From: Myroides phaeus
Lineage (GTDB): Bacteria > Bacteroidota > Bacteroidia > Flavobacteriales > Flavobacteriaceae
NCBI RefSeq assembly: GCF_009799805.1
Contig: NZ_CP047050.1
Coordinates: forward strand, 882,001-946,000
Reading direction: 5' to 3'
DNA length: 64,000 bases
Of the stretch, positions 18,181 through 26,352 are shown piece after piece; the stretch's first letter is position 1; each line of letters opens with the position of its first letter. The notes under the pieces are model-generated. The model saw only the letters and a list, made by a program, of their open reading frames with translations, was not told the origin of the DNA and ran no database searches. Made by a program: the position numbers and the translations under genes.

Positions 18181-18336
18181 TGTCATTCCTACTCTATTTT
18201 CGGTTTCATTACGTTCATAGGAACTAACCAAAACAACCATAACTGAGAATATAACCTCCTTTGTCCTTATTAGACCACCACAATCTACAAAGTCAGTATT
18301 GTATTCAATGTTGTAATGAAACCTACAGAATTAAAT
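18149..18336 (-). ncRNA. Candidate structured RNA with closing stem and terminator
   Basis: On the minus strand, GGTTTCATTAC (18323-18313) pairs perfectly with GTAATGAAACC (18212-18202), closing a domain of 122 bases. Inside lie a large asymmetric internal loop, a short ACAA/TTGT plus CTGA/TCAG helix, and a 6-bp CTTTGT/ACAAAG helix. About 21 bases after the closing stem comes a strong terminator. An imperfect -7 box (TAAGGTTTG, one base longer than consensus) at 18341-18349 would start the RNA near 18336. The long rod with a central bubble recalls 6S RNA; a Flavo-1-type RNA is another possibility. No reading frame explains the conserved pairing. Confidence 0.55.
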
Positions 18337-18704
18337 TTTTCAAACCTTAAAAAACAAAAAACAAACCACTTTATTTCCTCTTCATTAAATTTAATTCACA
18401 ATACACTCAAAAAACACTTGTATTTTCTTTTCTTTTTAAAAAGGATTCATAGCAATTCTTCCCTTTTCGTATACTTAAGACACATAGTAACGTAAAAAGT
18501 CACACCTTATTTAAACATTTTTTTAATTTATTTTACAAATAACTAACATTCAATATATTACACCTGTAAAAAAAGTAAAAAATATTTCACTTAAATCGGT
18601 TACCTTCCTAAAAAACATACTTTTATTCCTCACATTCTTATGTTTTATCACTTTAAAACAAGTATTATCATAAAAGATTAGATAGCTAAACCTCTTTTTA
18701 TTCC

Positions 18705-18745
18705 TATAAAAAAAGTCGACAATACAAATAATGCATTGTCGACTT
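18705..18745 (-). terminator. Terminator of the trhO-trhP-fdx-arsC operon
   Basis: Arms AAGTCGACAAT (18713-18723) and ATTGTCGACTT (18735-18745) pair perfectly over 11 bp; an A run on the left gives T7 on the minus strand. Confidence 0.85.
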
Positions 18746-18770
18746 CAATATTATATACTTACAAGGCTGT

Positions 18771-19124
18771 TTAAAGCGCAGCTTTCTTCTTTGCTTTCTC
18801 AATTACTTTAGCACTGTTTCCAACAAAGATCTCATCTCCAATGAAAATAACAGGTCTGCTTAAAAAAGTATAGTGTTCTAATAATAAGTCTTTATAGTCT
18901 TCCTCTTGTAGATTCTTACTTTTCAACTCTCTATTCTTGTACAATTGTGAACGCTTATTAAAAAGCAATTCATAACTTCCAACTTTTGCATACATTTCTT
19001 CTAACTGCTCAGCAGTAATTGGATCCTTTTTAATCTCTTGTAATTCAAAAGTATCAACCGCTGGCATTTCGCTCAAAATGCGTTTACAAGTACTACATGT
19101 ACTCAAATAATATATTTTTTTCAT
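18771..19124 (-). CDS. ArsC/Spx family thioredoxin-fold protein
   Basis: 117 residues with the ArsC-family layout: an N-terminal Cys motif (STCSTCKR, residues 8-15), a middle charged part, and SRPVIFIGDEIFVGNS near the C-terminus, where Arg-Pro is the family mark. These proteins are arsenate reductases or Spx-type regulators. The CxxC rather than single Cys, and the place at the end of a tRNA-modification operon, argue for a redox role over arsenate resistance. It directly abuts the ferredoxin gene. Confidence 0.8.
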   Translation of the reverse strand: MKKIYYLSTCSTCKRILSEMPAVDTFELQEIKKDPITAEQLEEMYAKVGSYELLFNKRSQLYKNRELKSKNLQEEDYKDLLLEHYTFLSRPVIFIGDEIFVGNSAKVIEKAKKKAAL

Positions 19125-19355
19125 CTAAATATCTTTAACTTTAATTATGTGTACAGGGCATACTTTCTCTGCCTGTTCACAGCCATCTAAGATAGTGTAA
19201 TCAGGCGATTTTAAGGTATGAAACCCCTTATTGTTTACAGACTTCAACAAAACTGTTTTTCCGTCTTTTTTAGACATCTGAAACTGCTTTGGTGCTACCT
19301 CAACACAATAATTACATCCGATACATTTATCTCTTTGTAAAGTAACAACAATCAT
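19125..19355 (-). CDS. Small 4Fe-4S ferredoxin
   Basis: 76 residues. CIGCNYC (residues 11-17) and a C-terminal CEQAEKVCPV supply the cluster ligands, so one cluster is expected, in the style of single-cluster bacterial ferredoxins. It overlaps the trhP gene by one base and abuts the arsC-like gene. By position it may donate electrons to or share redox state with TrhP, itself an Fe-S protein; this is inference. Confidence 0.88.
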   Translation of the reverse strand: MIVVTLQRDKCIGCNYCVEVAPKQFQMSKKDGKTVLLKSVNNKGFHTLKSPDYTILDGCEQAEKVCPVHIIKVKDI

Positions 19356-20596
19356 TATGCCTCTACTATTTTGTATAACTTATCTGACAAGCGAATACGG
19401 AACGGCAATTTAAACGTACAATCGTCTCCTTTTGTCGCTTTTTCTGTTGGTTGCTCATTCACATACATCTCGTCAATAACTAACTCCTGCGCTCCCGTAC
19501 TTGGTCCTGTAATCAAGATTCTATCACCTACTTTAATATCATACGCTTCAATCTTAAACTCTCCAATAGACGCTTTCTGGAAGTAGTGCATTGCCTTACC
19601 TACATACACTTTCTTTTGAGTAGCGTTACTTCCTGGATTATCACTCCACTCTCCTAACTTTTGTCCTAAGTAATATCCACTCCAGAATCCGCGGTTATAA
19701 ACCGTTTCTAAAGCTTTCATCCACTCAGCAACTTTCTCTTGTGAGTATGTCCCTTCAGCAACTGCATCAATAGCCTCTCTATACGTACGAACAACTGTTG
19801 CAACGTACTCAGGAGCCCTACCTCTACCTTCTATCTTCAACACTTTCGTTCCTGCATCAATCACTTGATCTAAGAAATCTAATGTACACAAGTCTTTTGG
19901 AGACATCATATACTCATTATCAATCTCTATTTCAAAGCCAGTTTCTTGATCAATTACAGTATATTTCTTACGGCAATTTTGCTTACATGCACCTCTATTT
20001 GCAGATGAGTTATGTGAATGTAAACTCAAATAACACTTTCCTGAAACAGCCATACACAAAGCACCGTGACCAAAAATCTCAATCTCAACCAAGTTTCCTG
20101 ACGGACCTTTTATTTGTTCGCGCTCAATTCCTTCTGTAATCATTTTTACTTGACGTAAACTCAACTCACGAGAAAGAACTACAGTATCAGCAAATAAACT
20201 ATAAAACTTAACAGTTTCAATATTCGTAACGTTTAATTGCGTAGAAATATGAACTTCTAAACCAATTGCTCTTGCAGAAGCAATTACCGCTTGATCAGAA
20301 GCAATTACCGCAGTTAATCCTGCTTCTTTTGCTCTGTTCAACAACGTTTTTACAACCGACAAATCGTGATCGTAAATAATGGTATTTAAAGTCAAATAAG
20401 TACGAATGTTTTTCTCGTTACAACGTCTTGCAATTTCTTCCAAGTCGTCAATCGAGAAATTAACTGTTGAACGTGCACGCATATTCAATTGGTCAACCCC
20501 AAAGTATACTGAATCTGCTCCGTTATCAATTGCTGCTTGCAATGATTCGAAGTTTCCAGCTGGAGCCATTAACTCAATTCTTCCTGAAACTGTCAT
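19355..20596 (-). CDS. trhP: U32 family tRNA hydroxylation protein TrhP
   Basis: 413 residues. U32 hallmarks are present: the start GRIELMAPAGNFESLQAAID, the Cys-rich region HGALCMAVSGKCYLSLH followed by GACKQNCRKKY, and the C-terminal barrel domain (about 325-410). E. coli TrhP (YegQ) makes 5-hydroxyuridine at tRNA position 34 using prephenate and needs Fe-S cluster biogenesis. It lies 10 bases after trhO, the oxygen-dependent enzyme for the same base. Its C-terminal 85 residues resemble those of the adjacent TrhO. Confidence 0.85.
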   Translation of the reverse strand: MTVSGRIELMAPAGNFESLQAAIDNGADSVYFGVDQLNMRARSTVNFSIDDLEEIARRCNEKNIRTYLTLNTIIYDHDLSVVKTLLNRAKEAGLTAVIASDQAVIASARAIGLEVHISTQLNVTNIETVKFYSLFADTVVLSRELSLRQVKMITEGIEREQIKGPSGNLVEIEIFGHGALCMAVSGKCYLSLHSHNSSANRGACKQNCRKKYTVIDQETGFEIEIDNEYMMSPKDLCTLDFLDQVIDAGTKVLKIEGRGRAPEYVATVVRTYREAIDAVAEGTYSQEKVAEWMKALETVYNRGFWSGYYLGQKLGEWSDNPGSNATQKKVYVGKAMHYFQKASIGEFKIEAYDIKVGDRILITGPSTGAQELVIDEMYVNEQPTEKATKGDDCTFKLPFRIRLSDKLYKIVEA

Positions 20597-20606
20597 ATCT
20601 ATTTTA

Positions 20607-21965
20607 TTAGTCTATTATTTTAAATAATTGATCATTTTTACGAACTCTGAAGCTAAGCTCCATTGTCATTCTATCGCCCTCTTTTGCTACAGTAGCTTCT
20701 TGTCCATTAACCATCATCTTAGCAACAGTTAAACGCTCATCTCCTGTAGTAGGTCCAACGATAGCAATCTTATCGCCAACTTGAATTTCTTTACTCATTT
20801 CAAATTGACCTACTCCTGCTTTAGTAAAGTAATGTTGAACTACTCCAACTAAAACTTTGCGTTCTACTTGCTTCTTGCGAATCTGAGTAACAGTACTTAC
20901 TTTAACAGCTTTTATCTCATCAAACACATTGCGTTCCTTTTGGAACTTTAATGATTCTGAACGTCCCTTTTTGAAAATCAAGTTACCTTTCTGAACTCCT
21001 TGACGTAAACGTTTTTGTTCGTCTTCTGGTAATTGAATAATATCTAAACATTCGTCAGAACAACAACCATGCATTTTTTCAGCACACTCATCACATTGAA
21101 TAAACAATAAATGACATGCCTCATTTGCACAGTTCACGTGTGTATCACATGGTTTTCCACATTGGTGACAGTTAGCAATTACATCATCTGTAATACGCTC
21201 TCCTAAACGGTGATCGAATACAAAGTTTTTTCCGATGAATTTACTATCTAAACCTTCTGCTTTTACCTGGCGTGTATATTCAATAATACCACCTTCTAAT
21301 TGGTAAACATTTTTAAAACCGTGGTGTTTAAAATAAGCAGATGCTTTCTCACAACGAATACCACCTGTACAATACATCAATAAGTTTTTCTCTTCTTTGA
21401 TGTCGTTTAATTCGTCTTTAATTTTTGGTAATGACTCACGGAAAGTATCAACATCCGGAGTTATTGCACCCACAAAGTGACCAACTTCACTCTCATAGTG
21501 ATTTCTGAAATCTACTACAACCGTATTTGGGTCAGCAAGCATTTCATTAAACTCTTGTGCTTTTAAGTGAATTCCTTTATTAGTAACGTCAAATGTGTCA
21601 TCATTTAATCCGTCTGCAACAATCTTATTTCTAACCTTTACAGTTAACTTTAAGAAAGACAAATCATCTTGCTCAACAGCAACATTCAAACGGATTCCTT
21701 TCATAAAATCGTATTGTTCTAATGTATCTCTAAAAGCGTCAAATTTTGAAGCAGGAACAGACATTTGAGCGTTGATTCCTTCGTGCGCAACGTAAGTACG
21801 TCCTAAAGCATCAAGGGCATCCCAAGCAAGGAATAAATCGTCTCTAAATTGTTGTGGGTCTTGTATTTTTGCGTACGCATAGAAAGATAAAGTCAAACGG
21901 TTTTCTCCCGCTTGCTCAATAAGTTCAGCTCTTTCTTCTGCGCTTAATGTGTTATACAGTTGCAT
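20607..21965 (-). CDS. trhO: Rhodanese-type tRNA uridine hydroxylase TrhO with extra C-terminal domain
   Basis: 452 residues, about 100 more than E. coli YceA. An N-terminal ferredoxin-like domain (1-95), a rhodanese domain with the active loop MYCTGGIRCEKA (Cys near 197), and a Cys-rich zinc-like region (CHQCGKPCDTH to CCSDEC) are as in TrhO. The last 85 residues (from RKVLVGVVQHYFTKAGVGQF) are an added domain that aligns with the TrhP C-terminus: HYFxKA, VGD, GPxTG and FRxR are shared. TrhO hydroxylates U34 of tRNA with molecular oxygen. First gene of its operon; a TATCTTTG box lies at 22031-22038. Confidence 0.87.
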   Translation of the reverse strand: MQLYNTLSAEERAELIEQAGENRLTLSFYAYAKIQDPQQFRDDLFLAWDALDALGRTYVAHEGINAQMSVPASKFDAFRDTLEQYDFMKGIRLNVAVEQDDLSFLKLTVKVRNKIVADGLNDDTFDVTNKGIHLKAQEFNEMLADPNTVVVDFRNHYESEVGHFVGAITPDVDTFRESLPKIKDELNDIKEEKNLLMYCTGGIRCEKASAYFKHHGFKNVYQLEGGIIEYTRQVKAEGLDSKFIGKNFVFDHRLGERITDDVIANCHQCGKPCDTHVNCANEACHLLFIQCDECAEKMHGCCSDECLDIIQLPEDEQKRLRQGVQKGNLIFKKGRSESLKFQKERNVFDEIKAVKVSTVTQIRKKQVERKVLVGVVQHYFTKAGVGQFEMSKEIQVGDKIAIVGPTTGDERLTVAKMMVNGQEATVAKEGDRMTMELSFRVRKNDQLFKIID

Positions 21966-22326
21966 GCTATATAATTTAAGTGTAGAATTATTACTATGTT
22001 TTTGAAATCCTAAATGGAAGAATTTCCGTGCAAAGATAATACTTTGATTTAAAAGTATTAACCTATTTTTCGTCTTAGTATGTAGTAAGGCTTATTTATT
22101 CAAGTTATTACATATCAAGAACATAAATAATACTTTCTGCCTATTATACCTCCTACTTCTAAAATGATTCGACCTATATCAGCCATTGTACAGCAATAAT
22201 AGGATTACCAATCTTACTTGTACAACCATAGTAAAATTATACAGGTTTCAATACTATCATAAACGATATGCTTCCATACTGTAATCATAATGAACCCAAT
22301 ATGTACACATACTCTTTCCATAATTC

Positions 22327-22370
22327 TTATGGGAGCATTATGGTACCACTATGGGAGCACTATGGGAACA
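22327..22370. repeat. Four-copy 11-bp tandem repeat
   Basis: Consecutive units TTATGGGAGCA, TTATGGTACCA, CTATGGGAGCA and CTATGGGAACA (consensus YTATGGGAGCA) without gaps. Each differs by one to three bases. It is GC-richer than its surroundings and lies in noncoding DNA just beyond the def terminator. Confidence 0.85.
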
Positions 22371-22385
22371 TCCTGAATATGAGCA

Positions 22386-22413
22386 ACAAAAAAGCCGAGT
22401 AAAACTCGGCTTT
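22386..22413 (-). terminator. Intrinsic terminator of def
   Basis: Perfect 10-bp stem (22391-22400 with 22404-22413, AAAGCCGAGT arm), 3-base loop, T run on the minus strand. Confidence 0.85.
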
Positions 22414-22418
22414 GAACA

Positions 22419-22997
22419 CTATAATTTCATCTTGTAATCCGTAAATACTTTACCTTTTACAATCTTATCTAATTTCTTACTAATCAATTTCTTTGTTAAC
22501 GAACTCAATCGATCAACAAAAAGGACTCCTCTTGTATGATCATACTCGTGTTGAATGATACGAGCAGTAGTTCCATAAAACGTTTTAGTCTGTGGTTTAA
22601 ACTCACGGTCAAAGTATTCAATCGTAATAGACCAAGGGCGATTAACTCGTTTAAAGACATCTGGAATACTTAGACAGCCTTCAATATCATCCCATGTTTC
22701 GTCAGATTTACCAATAATACGCGCGTTGATAAATGTCTCCTTTATCCCAGTATCTCCATTTACAAAGTTTATTTTGCGTTCTTGCTCATCAGCATTTTCA
22801 AACATTACCACACTATCCACAACAAATAACTGAATAGTCTTGTCAATTTGAGGAGCTGCTAAACCACAACCATCAGCATTCTGCATTGTCTCCCACATAT
22901 TATCAACCAATTGATTCAATTCCGGATAATCTGCTGTTACTTCAGTACAATCTTCTTTCAGTGCTTTGTTACCGTATGCTACTATAGATAATTTCAT
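22419..22997 (-). CDS. def: Peptide deformylase
   Basis: 192 residues with all three family motifs: GCGLAAPQI (about 43-51), EGCLSIP (about 107-113) and the metal-binding QHEYDH (about 148-153). It removes the N-formyl group from new proteins. The stretch between motifs 1 and 2 is somewhat longer than in E. coli, as is usual in Bacteroidetes. It appears as a single gene here. Confidence 0.96.
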   Translation of the reverse strand: MKLSIVAYGNKALKEDCTEVTADYPELNQLVDNMWETMQNADGCGLAAPQIDKTIQLFVVDSVVMFENADEQERKINFVNGDTGIKETFINARIIGKSDETWDDIEGCLSIPDVFKRVNRPWSITIEYFDREFKPQTKTFYGTTARIIQHEYDHTRGVLFVDRLSSLTKKLISKKLDKIVKGKVFTDYKMKL

Positions 22998-23247
22998 TGT
23001 TACTTATTTTAATGCAAAGGTCTTACAAATTCTAATTCAAACAAGAATATTCCACCTACATTTTTTTATATTTTATACAGTTAAAGACAGTTAAGTATCC
23101 AAAAACAGAATTTATTTTTAAAGATTTCTCAGAACTAAAAGCATCCTATACATTTAATAATCAAACAATAAAATCTATTCAATAAGATAAAATGTTTAAA
23201 ATCAAACAAAATAAGAAATTGCGATAGCAAATAGCAAGACAGTTGTT

Positions 23248-23262
23248 GCTATAATTTATAGC
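23248..23262 (+). promoter_or_regulatory. Palindrome upstream of recA, possible operator
   Basis: GCTATAATTTATAGC, a perfect 7-1-7 palindrome, 18 bases before the recA -33 element. Next to it ATAGCAA occurs twice in tandem (23224-23237) and its complement TTGCTAT follows at 23246-23252. The cluster of symmetric sites suggests a regulator, for example of a DNA-damage response; it does not match the classical LexA boxes I know. Confidence 0.4.
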
Positions 23263-23279
23263 ATAATAATATAAAGCTC

Positions 23280-23309
23280 TTGGTGAGTTAATAAATTATA
23301 TTACTTTTA
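23280..23309 (+). promoter_or_regulatory. recA promoter
   Basis: TTG (23280-23282), 19 bases, TACTTTTA (23302-23309), with one mismatch to TAnnTTTG. Leader of about 22 bases. Confidence 0.55.
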
Positions 23310-23337
23310 CATCAGTAAGAACGTATTTTTTTAAAAA

Positions 23338-24342
23338 ATGAGCGCAGATAAAGAAGCCAAATTAAAAGCGTTGCAATTAACGCTTGATAAGTTAGACAAG
23401 ACTTACGGAAAAGGAACAGTAATGAAATTGGGAGATACTGCAGTTGAAGAAGTAGAGGTAATCTCTTCTGGTTCACTGGGGATTGACCTTGCATTGGGTG
23501 TTAATGGATATCCTAAAGGACGAATTATCGAAATTTATGGACCTGAATCTTCAGGTAAAACAACGTTGACTTTACACGCAATTGCAGAAGCTCAAAAAGC
23601 TGGTGGAATTGCTGCATTTATCGATGCTGAGCACGCATTTGACCGTTTTTATGCTCAAAAATTAGGAGTTGATATTGATAACTTAATCATATCTCAACCA
23701 GATAACGGGGAACAAGCTTTGGAAATTGCTGAAAACTTAATCCGTTCTGGTGCTATTGACTTAGTTGTAATTGACTCTGTTGCTGCATTAACACCGAAAA
23801 GTGAAATTGAAGGTGAAATGGGAGATTCTAAAATGGGATTACATGCTCGTTTAATGTCTCAAGCTTTAAGAAAATTAACTTCTTCTATCAGCAAAACAAA
23901 CTGTACTGTATTTTTCATTAACCAGTTGCGTGAAAAAATCGGTGTTATGTTTGGTAACCCTGAAACTACAACTGGAGGTAACGCACTTAAATTCTACGCT
24001 TCTGTACGTTTAGATATCCGTAGATCTACTCAGATTAAAGACGGTGAAAATGTTATTGGTAACAGAACAAAAGTGAAAATCGTTAAGAACAAAGTTGCTC
24101 CACCTTTCCGTACTGCAGAATTTGATATTATGTATGGTGAAGGGGTTTCTAAAGTAGGTGAAATCTTAGACTTAGCGGTTGATTATGAAATCGTGAAGAA
24201 AAGCGGTTCTTGGTTTAGCTACGGAGATACTAAATTAGGTCAAGGTCGTGATGCTGTAAAATCATTAATCAAGGATAATCCTGAATTAATGGAAGAACTT
24301 GAAATAAAAATCAAAGAAGAAATTAAGAGTAGAGAAGCTTAA
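23338..24342 (+). CDS. recA: Recombinase RecA
   Basis: 334 residues. The Walker A motif GPESSGKTT (about 69-77) and the L2-region segment [19 protein letters not shown] are canonical, as is [13 protein letters not shown]. RecA drives strand exchange and the SOS response. It is a single gene between its own promoter and a strong terminator at 24361-24394. Confidence 0.98.
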   Translation: MSADKEAKLKALQLTLDKLDKTYGKGTVMKLGDTAVEEVEVISSGSLGIDLALGVNGYPKGRIIEIYGPESSGKTTLTLHAIAEAQKAGGIAAFIDAEHAFDRFYAQKLGVDIDNLIISQPDNGEQALEIAENLIRSGAIDLVVIDSVAALTPKSEIEGEMGDSKMGLHARLMSQALRKLTSSISKTNCTVFFINQLREKIGVMFGNPETTTGGNALKFYASVRLDIRRSTQIKDGENVIGNRTKVKIVKNKVAPPFRTAEFDIMYGEGVSKVGEILDLAVDYEIVKKSGSWFSYGDTKLGQGRDAVKSLIKDNPELMEELEIKIKEEIKSREA

Positions 24343-24360
24343 TTGACTTGATATAATTAC

Positions 24361-24394
24361 AAGGCCGATTCTTTTGAGAGTCGGCCTTTTTTTA
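24361..24394 (+). terminator. Intrinsic terminator of recA
   Basis: 12-bp stem (24361-24372 with 24377-24388; AAGGCCGA/TCGGCCTT outer part) followed by a T run. Confidence 0.9.
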
Positions 24395-24470
24395 TGCTCT
24401 TTTTCTAAAAAATACAAGCATAATAAATTGCTTTTACTCTCCTTGTTAAAGAATAAAAAAACAATTGTAG

Positions 24471-24478
24471 TAAGTTTG
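24471..24478 (+). promoter_or_regulatory. -7 box for the 24506 lipoprotein gene
   Basis: TAAGTTTG, perfect TAnnTTTG, 27 bases before the ATG. The nearest TTG is 25 bases upstream, slightly too far. Confidence 0.5.
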
Positions 24479-24505
24479 TATTCTTCAAATAACAAAACAA
24501 ACTAA

Positions 24506-25387
24506 ATGAAACTAAAACTATTCGCATTGCTATTAACTATTGTCTCTTTGACAAGCTGTAGTAACATACTTAAAAATCAAGATTTCTACCTTTCTAATCC
24601 TACAGAAAAGGAAATAACTGTTACTATAGATGAGCAAACTTATGCTTTAGCAGCAAACTCTTTTGAAGTCGTGAAAGTAAAGCCGGGTATTCATACACTG
24701 AATTATGAAGGAAAGACATCAGAGTTCAACGTATTTACAGATAATACAGGTGGTATAATAAATCCTACTCTTGCTCCACATTATATATTCTCAATGATCT
24801 ATGCCAAAGAAGGTAGCTTTGACCGTTTTAAAAGTACTGAGCGTAAAGTAGTCATTGATGGTATCTTATATGAGGACAATATCAAATCGACAAACGCACT
24901 GTTTATCGACAATAATTTATACAGATGTAAATATATGTTAGGTGAAGCTTATCCTAAAGAAATGGTAACTAACAACAAAAATAATGAGGGTAACTTTTTT
25001 AACAAATTCTTTACAAAAGGTGAGTTTATTAGCTTCCTTAGTGAAGAGGCTTCTGAAGAACACAAAGACTTCCATGAAAAGAATAAACAAGTAAATGGAG
25101 AAAACACCATAACAGAAGTAAGTGAAAGAACATTGAATATTCCCAACTTCACAGATAAAAACCTGCAAGATTTATTTCAAAAACAGTATGATTTAGTGCT
25201 TGAATATAGAAAAAGTGAAGATCCTAAACGTCAAAAAGAGATTCAAAAAGAATTGTTTGACTTGTCAATGTCTAAAGCTAAAATGAATATCAACTATAGT
25301 TCTTTAGGAGTGGAACAAAATGAACGTATGAACGAATTCACAACGCAAAGTGGTAATATCTACGGAGCAGGAATAATCGAGTTATAA
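24506..25387 (+). CDS. Putative lipoprotein of unknown function
   Basis: 293 residues. The start MKLKLFALLLTIVSLTSCSN is a lipoprotein signal with lipobox LTSC (Cys18). Residues 25-75 have a small beta-domain look (FYLSNPTEKEITVTIDEQTY), like a PEGA-type domain. The rest is charged and probably helical. I do not recognise the family. It is a single gene between recA and plsC with a strong terminator after it. Confidence 0.75.
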   Translation: MKLKLFALLLTIVSLTSCSNILKNQDFYLSNPTEKEITVTIDEQTYALAANSFEVVKVKPGIHTLNYEGKTSEFNVFTDNTGGIINPTLAPHYIFSMIYAKEGSFDRFKSTERKVVIDGILYEDNIKSTNALFIDNNLYRCKYMLGEAYPKEMVTNNKNNEGNFFNKFFTKGEFISFLSEEASEEHKDFHEKNKQVNGENTITEVSERTLNIPNFTDKNLQDLFQKQYDLVLEYRKSEDPKRQKEIQKELFDLSMSKAKMNINYSSLGVEQNERMNEFTTQSGNIYGAGIIEL

Positions 25388-25403
25388 GCTACTAAGAAGA
25401 ATA

Positions 25404-25446
25404 AAAAGAAGCGGCTATGTGTAGTTTACACATAGCCGCTTCTTTT
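25404..25446. terminator. Strong bidirectional terminator
   Basis: 20-bp perfect stem (25404-25423 with 25427-25446), loop GTT, with A and T runs on the two sides. It serves the lipoprotein gene and plsC, which converge here. Confidence 0.9.
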
Positions 25447-25447
25447 T

Positions 25448-26209
25448 TTATCGTGTTGCTTTTACTTCTCTTTCCCAGTTTTCAACCGGTTCTAATATCA
25501 TTTGAAAAGCGTGTTCCTTAACTTCATTGCGACTTTCTAATGTTAATCCAGTCGTATTGATAACTTCCAACATTTTTACTGGAACTTTCCCTGGATATCC
25601 TATCCCCCATACAAATGGGAAAAAATGTCTTAGTTTACCTAAAGCAAATGATGCAATTGGTATTTGGTGTTCAATAGCCAAACGGAAAGCACCATCTTTA
25701 AAACGATCTAAAATAATAGAGCGGTCATCTGTCACTCCTCCCTCTGGAAAAATACAAATACTCAACCCCTTATTCAATCTCTCTTGTGCACTCTGAAACA
25801 CTTGAAAGCGACTCTTAGAATCTGCTCTATCAACTAAAATACACGTCTTGCGATAGAAGTATCCGAAAATGGGAATATTAGCTAATTCTTTCTTTCCTAC
25901 AAATACAAACGGATTATCCTTAACCAGGATATACATCATCATAATATCCAACATTGAGGTATGATTAGCTATAAACATATAACTCTTTCCCTTTTCTAAA
26001 GGTTGATATTCTTCCACATTATAACGCATTCCAATACCATAAAAAGTAAGCTTAGCCCAAATGCGAGCAACCTTATAAAAAGAAGAATAACTATCCTCAA
26101 AATGAATAGTTACCAATAATAATGGCGATAAAATTATAATCACTAAGGTCATCCAGATATAAAACCACAAACGCCATAGTACACTAAAAAAACTTTTAAT
26201 TACTTTCAT
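25448..26209 (-). CDS. plsC: 1-acyl-sn-glycerol-3-phosphate acyltransferase
   Basis: 253 residues. An N-terminal membrane helix (about 12-33) precedes the acyltransferase motifs NHTSMLD (HX4D, about 82-88), the Arg in motif II, and FPEGGVT (about 154-160). The enzyme makes phosphatidic acid from lysophosphatidic acid. A TATTTTTG box on the minus strand at 26245-26252 lies 36 bases upstream. Confidence 0.92.
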   Translation of the reverse strand: MKVIKSFFSVLWRLWFYIWMTLVIIILSPLLLVTIHFEDSYSSFYKVARIWAKLTFYGIGMRYNVEEYQPLEKGKSYMFIANHTSMLDIMMMYILVKDNPFVFVGKKELANIPIFGYFYRKTCILVDRADSKSRFQVFQSAQERLNKGLSICIFPEGGVTDDRSIILDRFKDGAFRLAIEHQIPIASFALGKLRHFFPFVWGIGYPGKVPVKMLEVINTTGLTLESRNEVKEHAFQMILEPVENWEREVKATR

Positions 26210-26316
26210 AACTAATTCCAGAACTCTATATCTCTTACTCCTCCCAAAAATAAGGATTTATCAATGTCAATGACACTTAAACACTAAAAAACAAATCATA
26301 TAAGTCTTAAATGCTT

Positions 26317-26324
26317 TATCTTTG
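26317..26324 (+). promoter_or_regulatory. -7 box for trpS
   Basis: TATCTTTG, perfect TAnnTTTG, leaving a leader of about 22-25 bases. No leader peptide rich in Trp was found. Confidence 0.55.
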
Positions 26325-26352
26325 CTACTTATACAAAATATAATATCACGCA

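Larger units (their letters stand above)
17967..18770. other. 804-base intergenic region with a candidate RNA gene
   Basis: Holds the yicC promoter box (17987-17994), a structured RNA candidate with terminator (18149-18336, minus strand), and the terminator of the arsC-like operon (18705-18745). From 18350 to 18700 the DNA is very AT-rich and I see no supported reading frame. Confidence 0.6.
21966..22418. other. 453-base intergenic region
   Basis: Holds the trhO promoter box (TATCTTTG, minus strand, 22031-22038), a four-unit 11-bp tandem repeat (22327-22370) and the def terminator (22386-22413). The middle (about 22090-22320) shows no supported gene. Confidence 0.6.
22998..23337. other. 340-base divergent region between def and recA
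   Basis: Holds a perfect palindrome (23248-23262) and the recA promoter (23280-23309). The left part (23000-23220) is AT-rich with only a weak -7-like box for def (GACCTTTG, minus strand, 23015-23022). Confidence 0.55.

Noticed and set aside
26210-26352. Trp leader or T-box ahead of trpS
   Set aside because: No Trp-rich short frame, terminator or T-box elements; the promoter leaves only a short leader.
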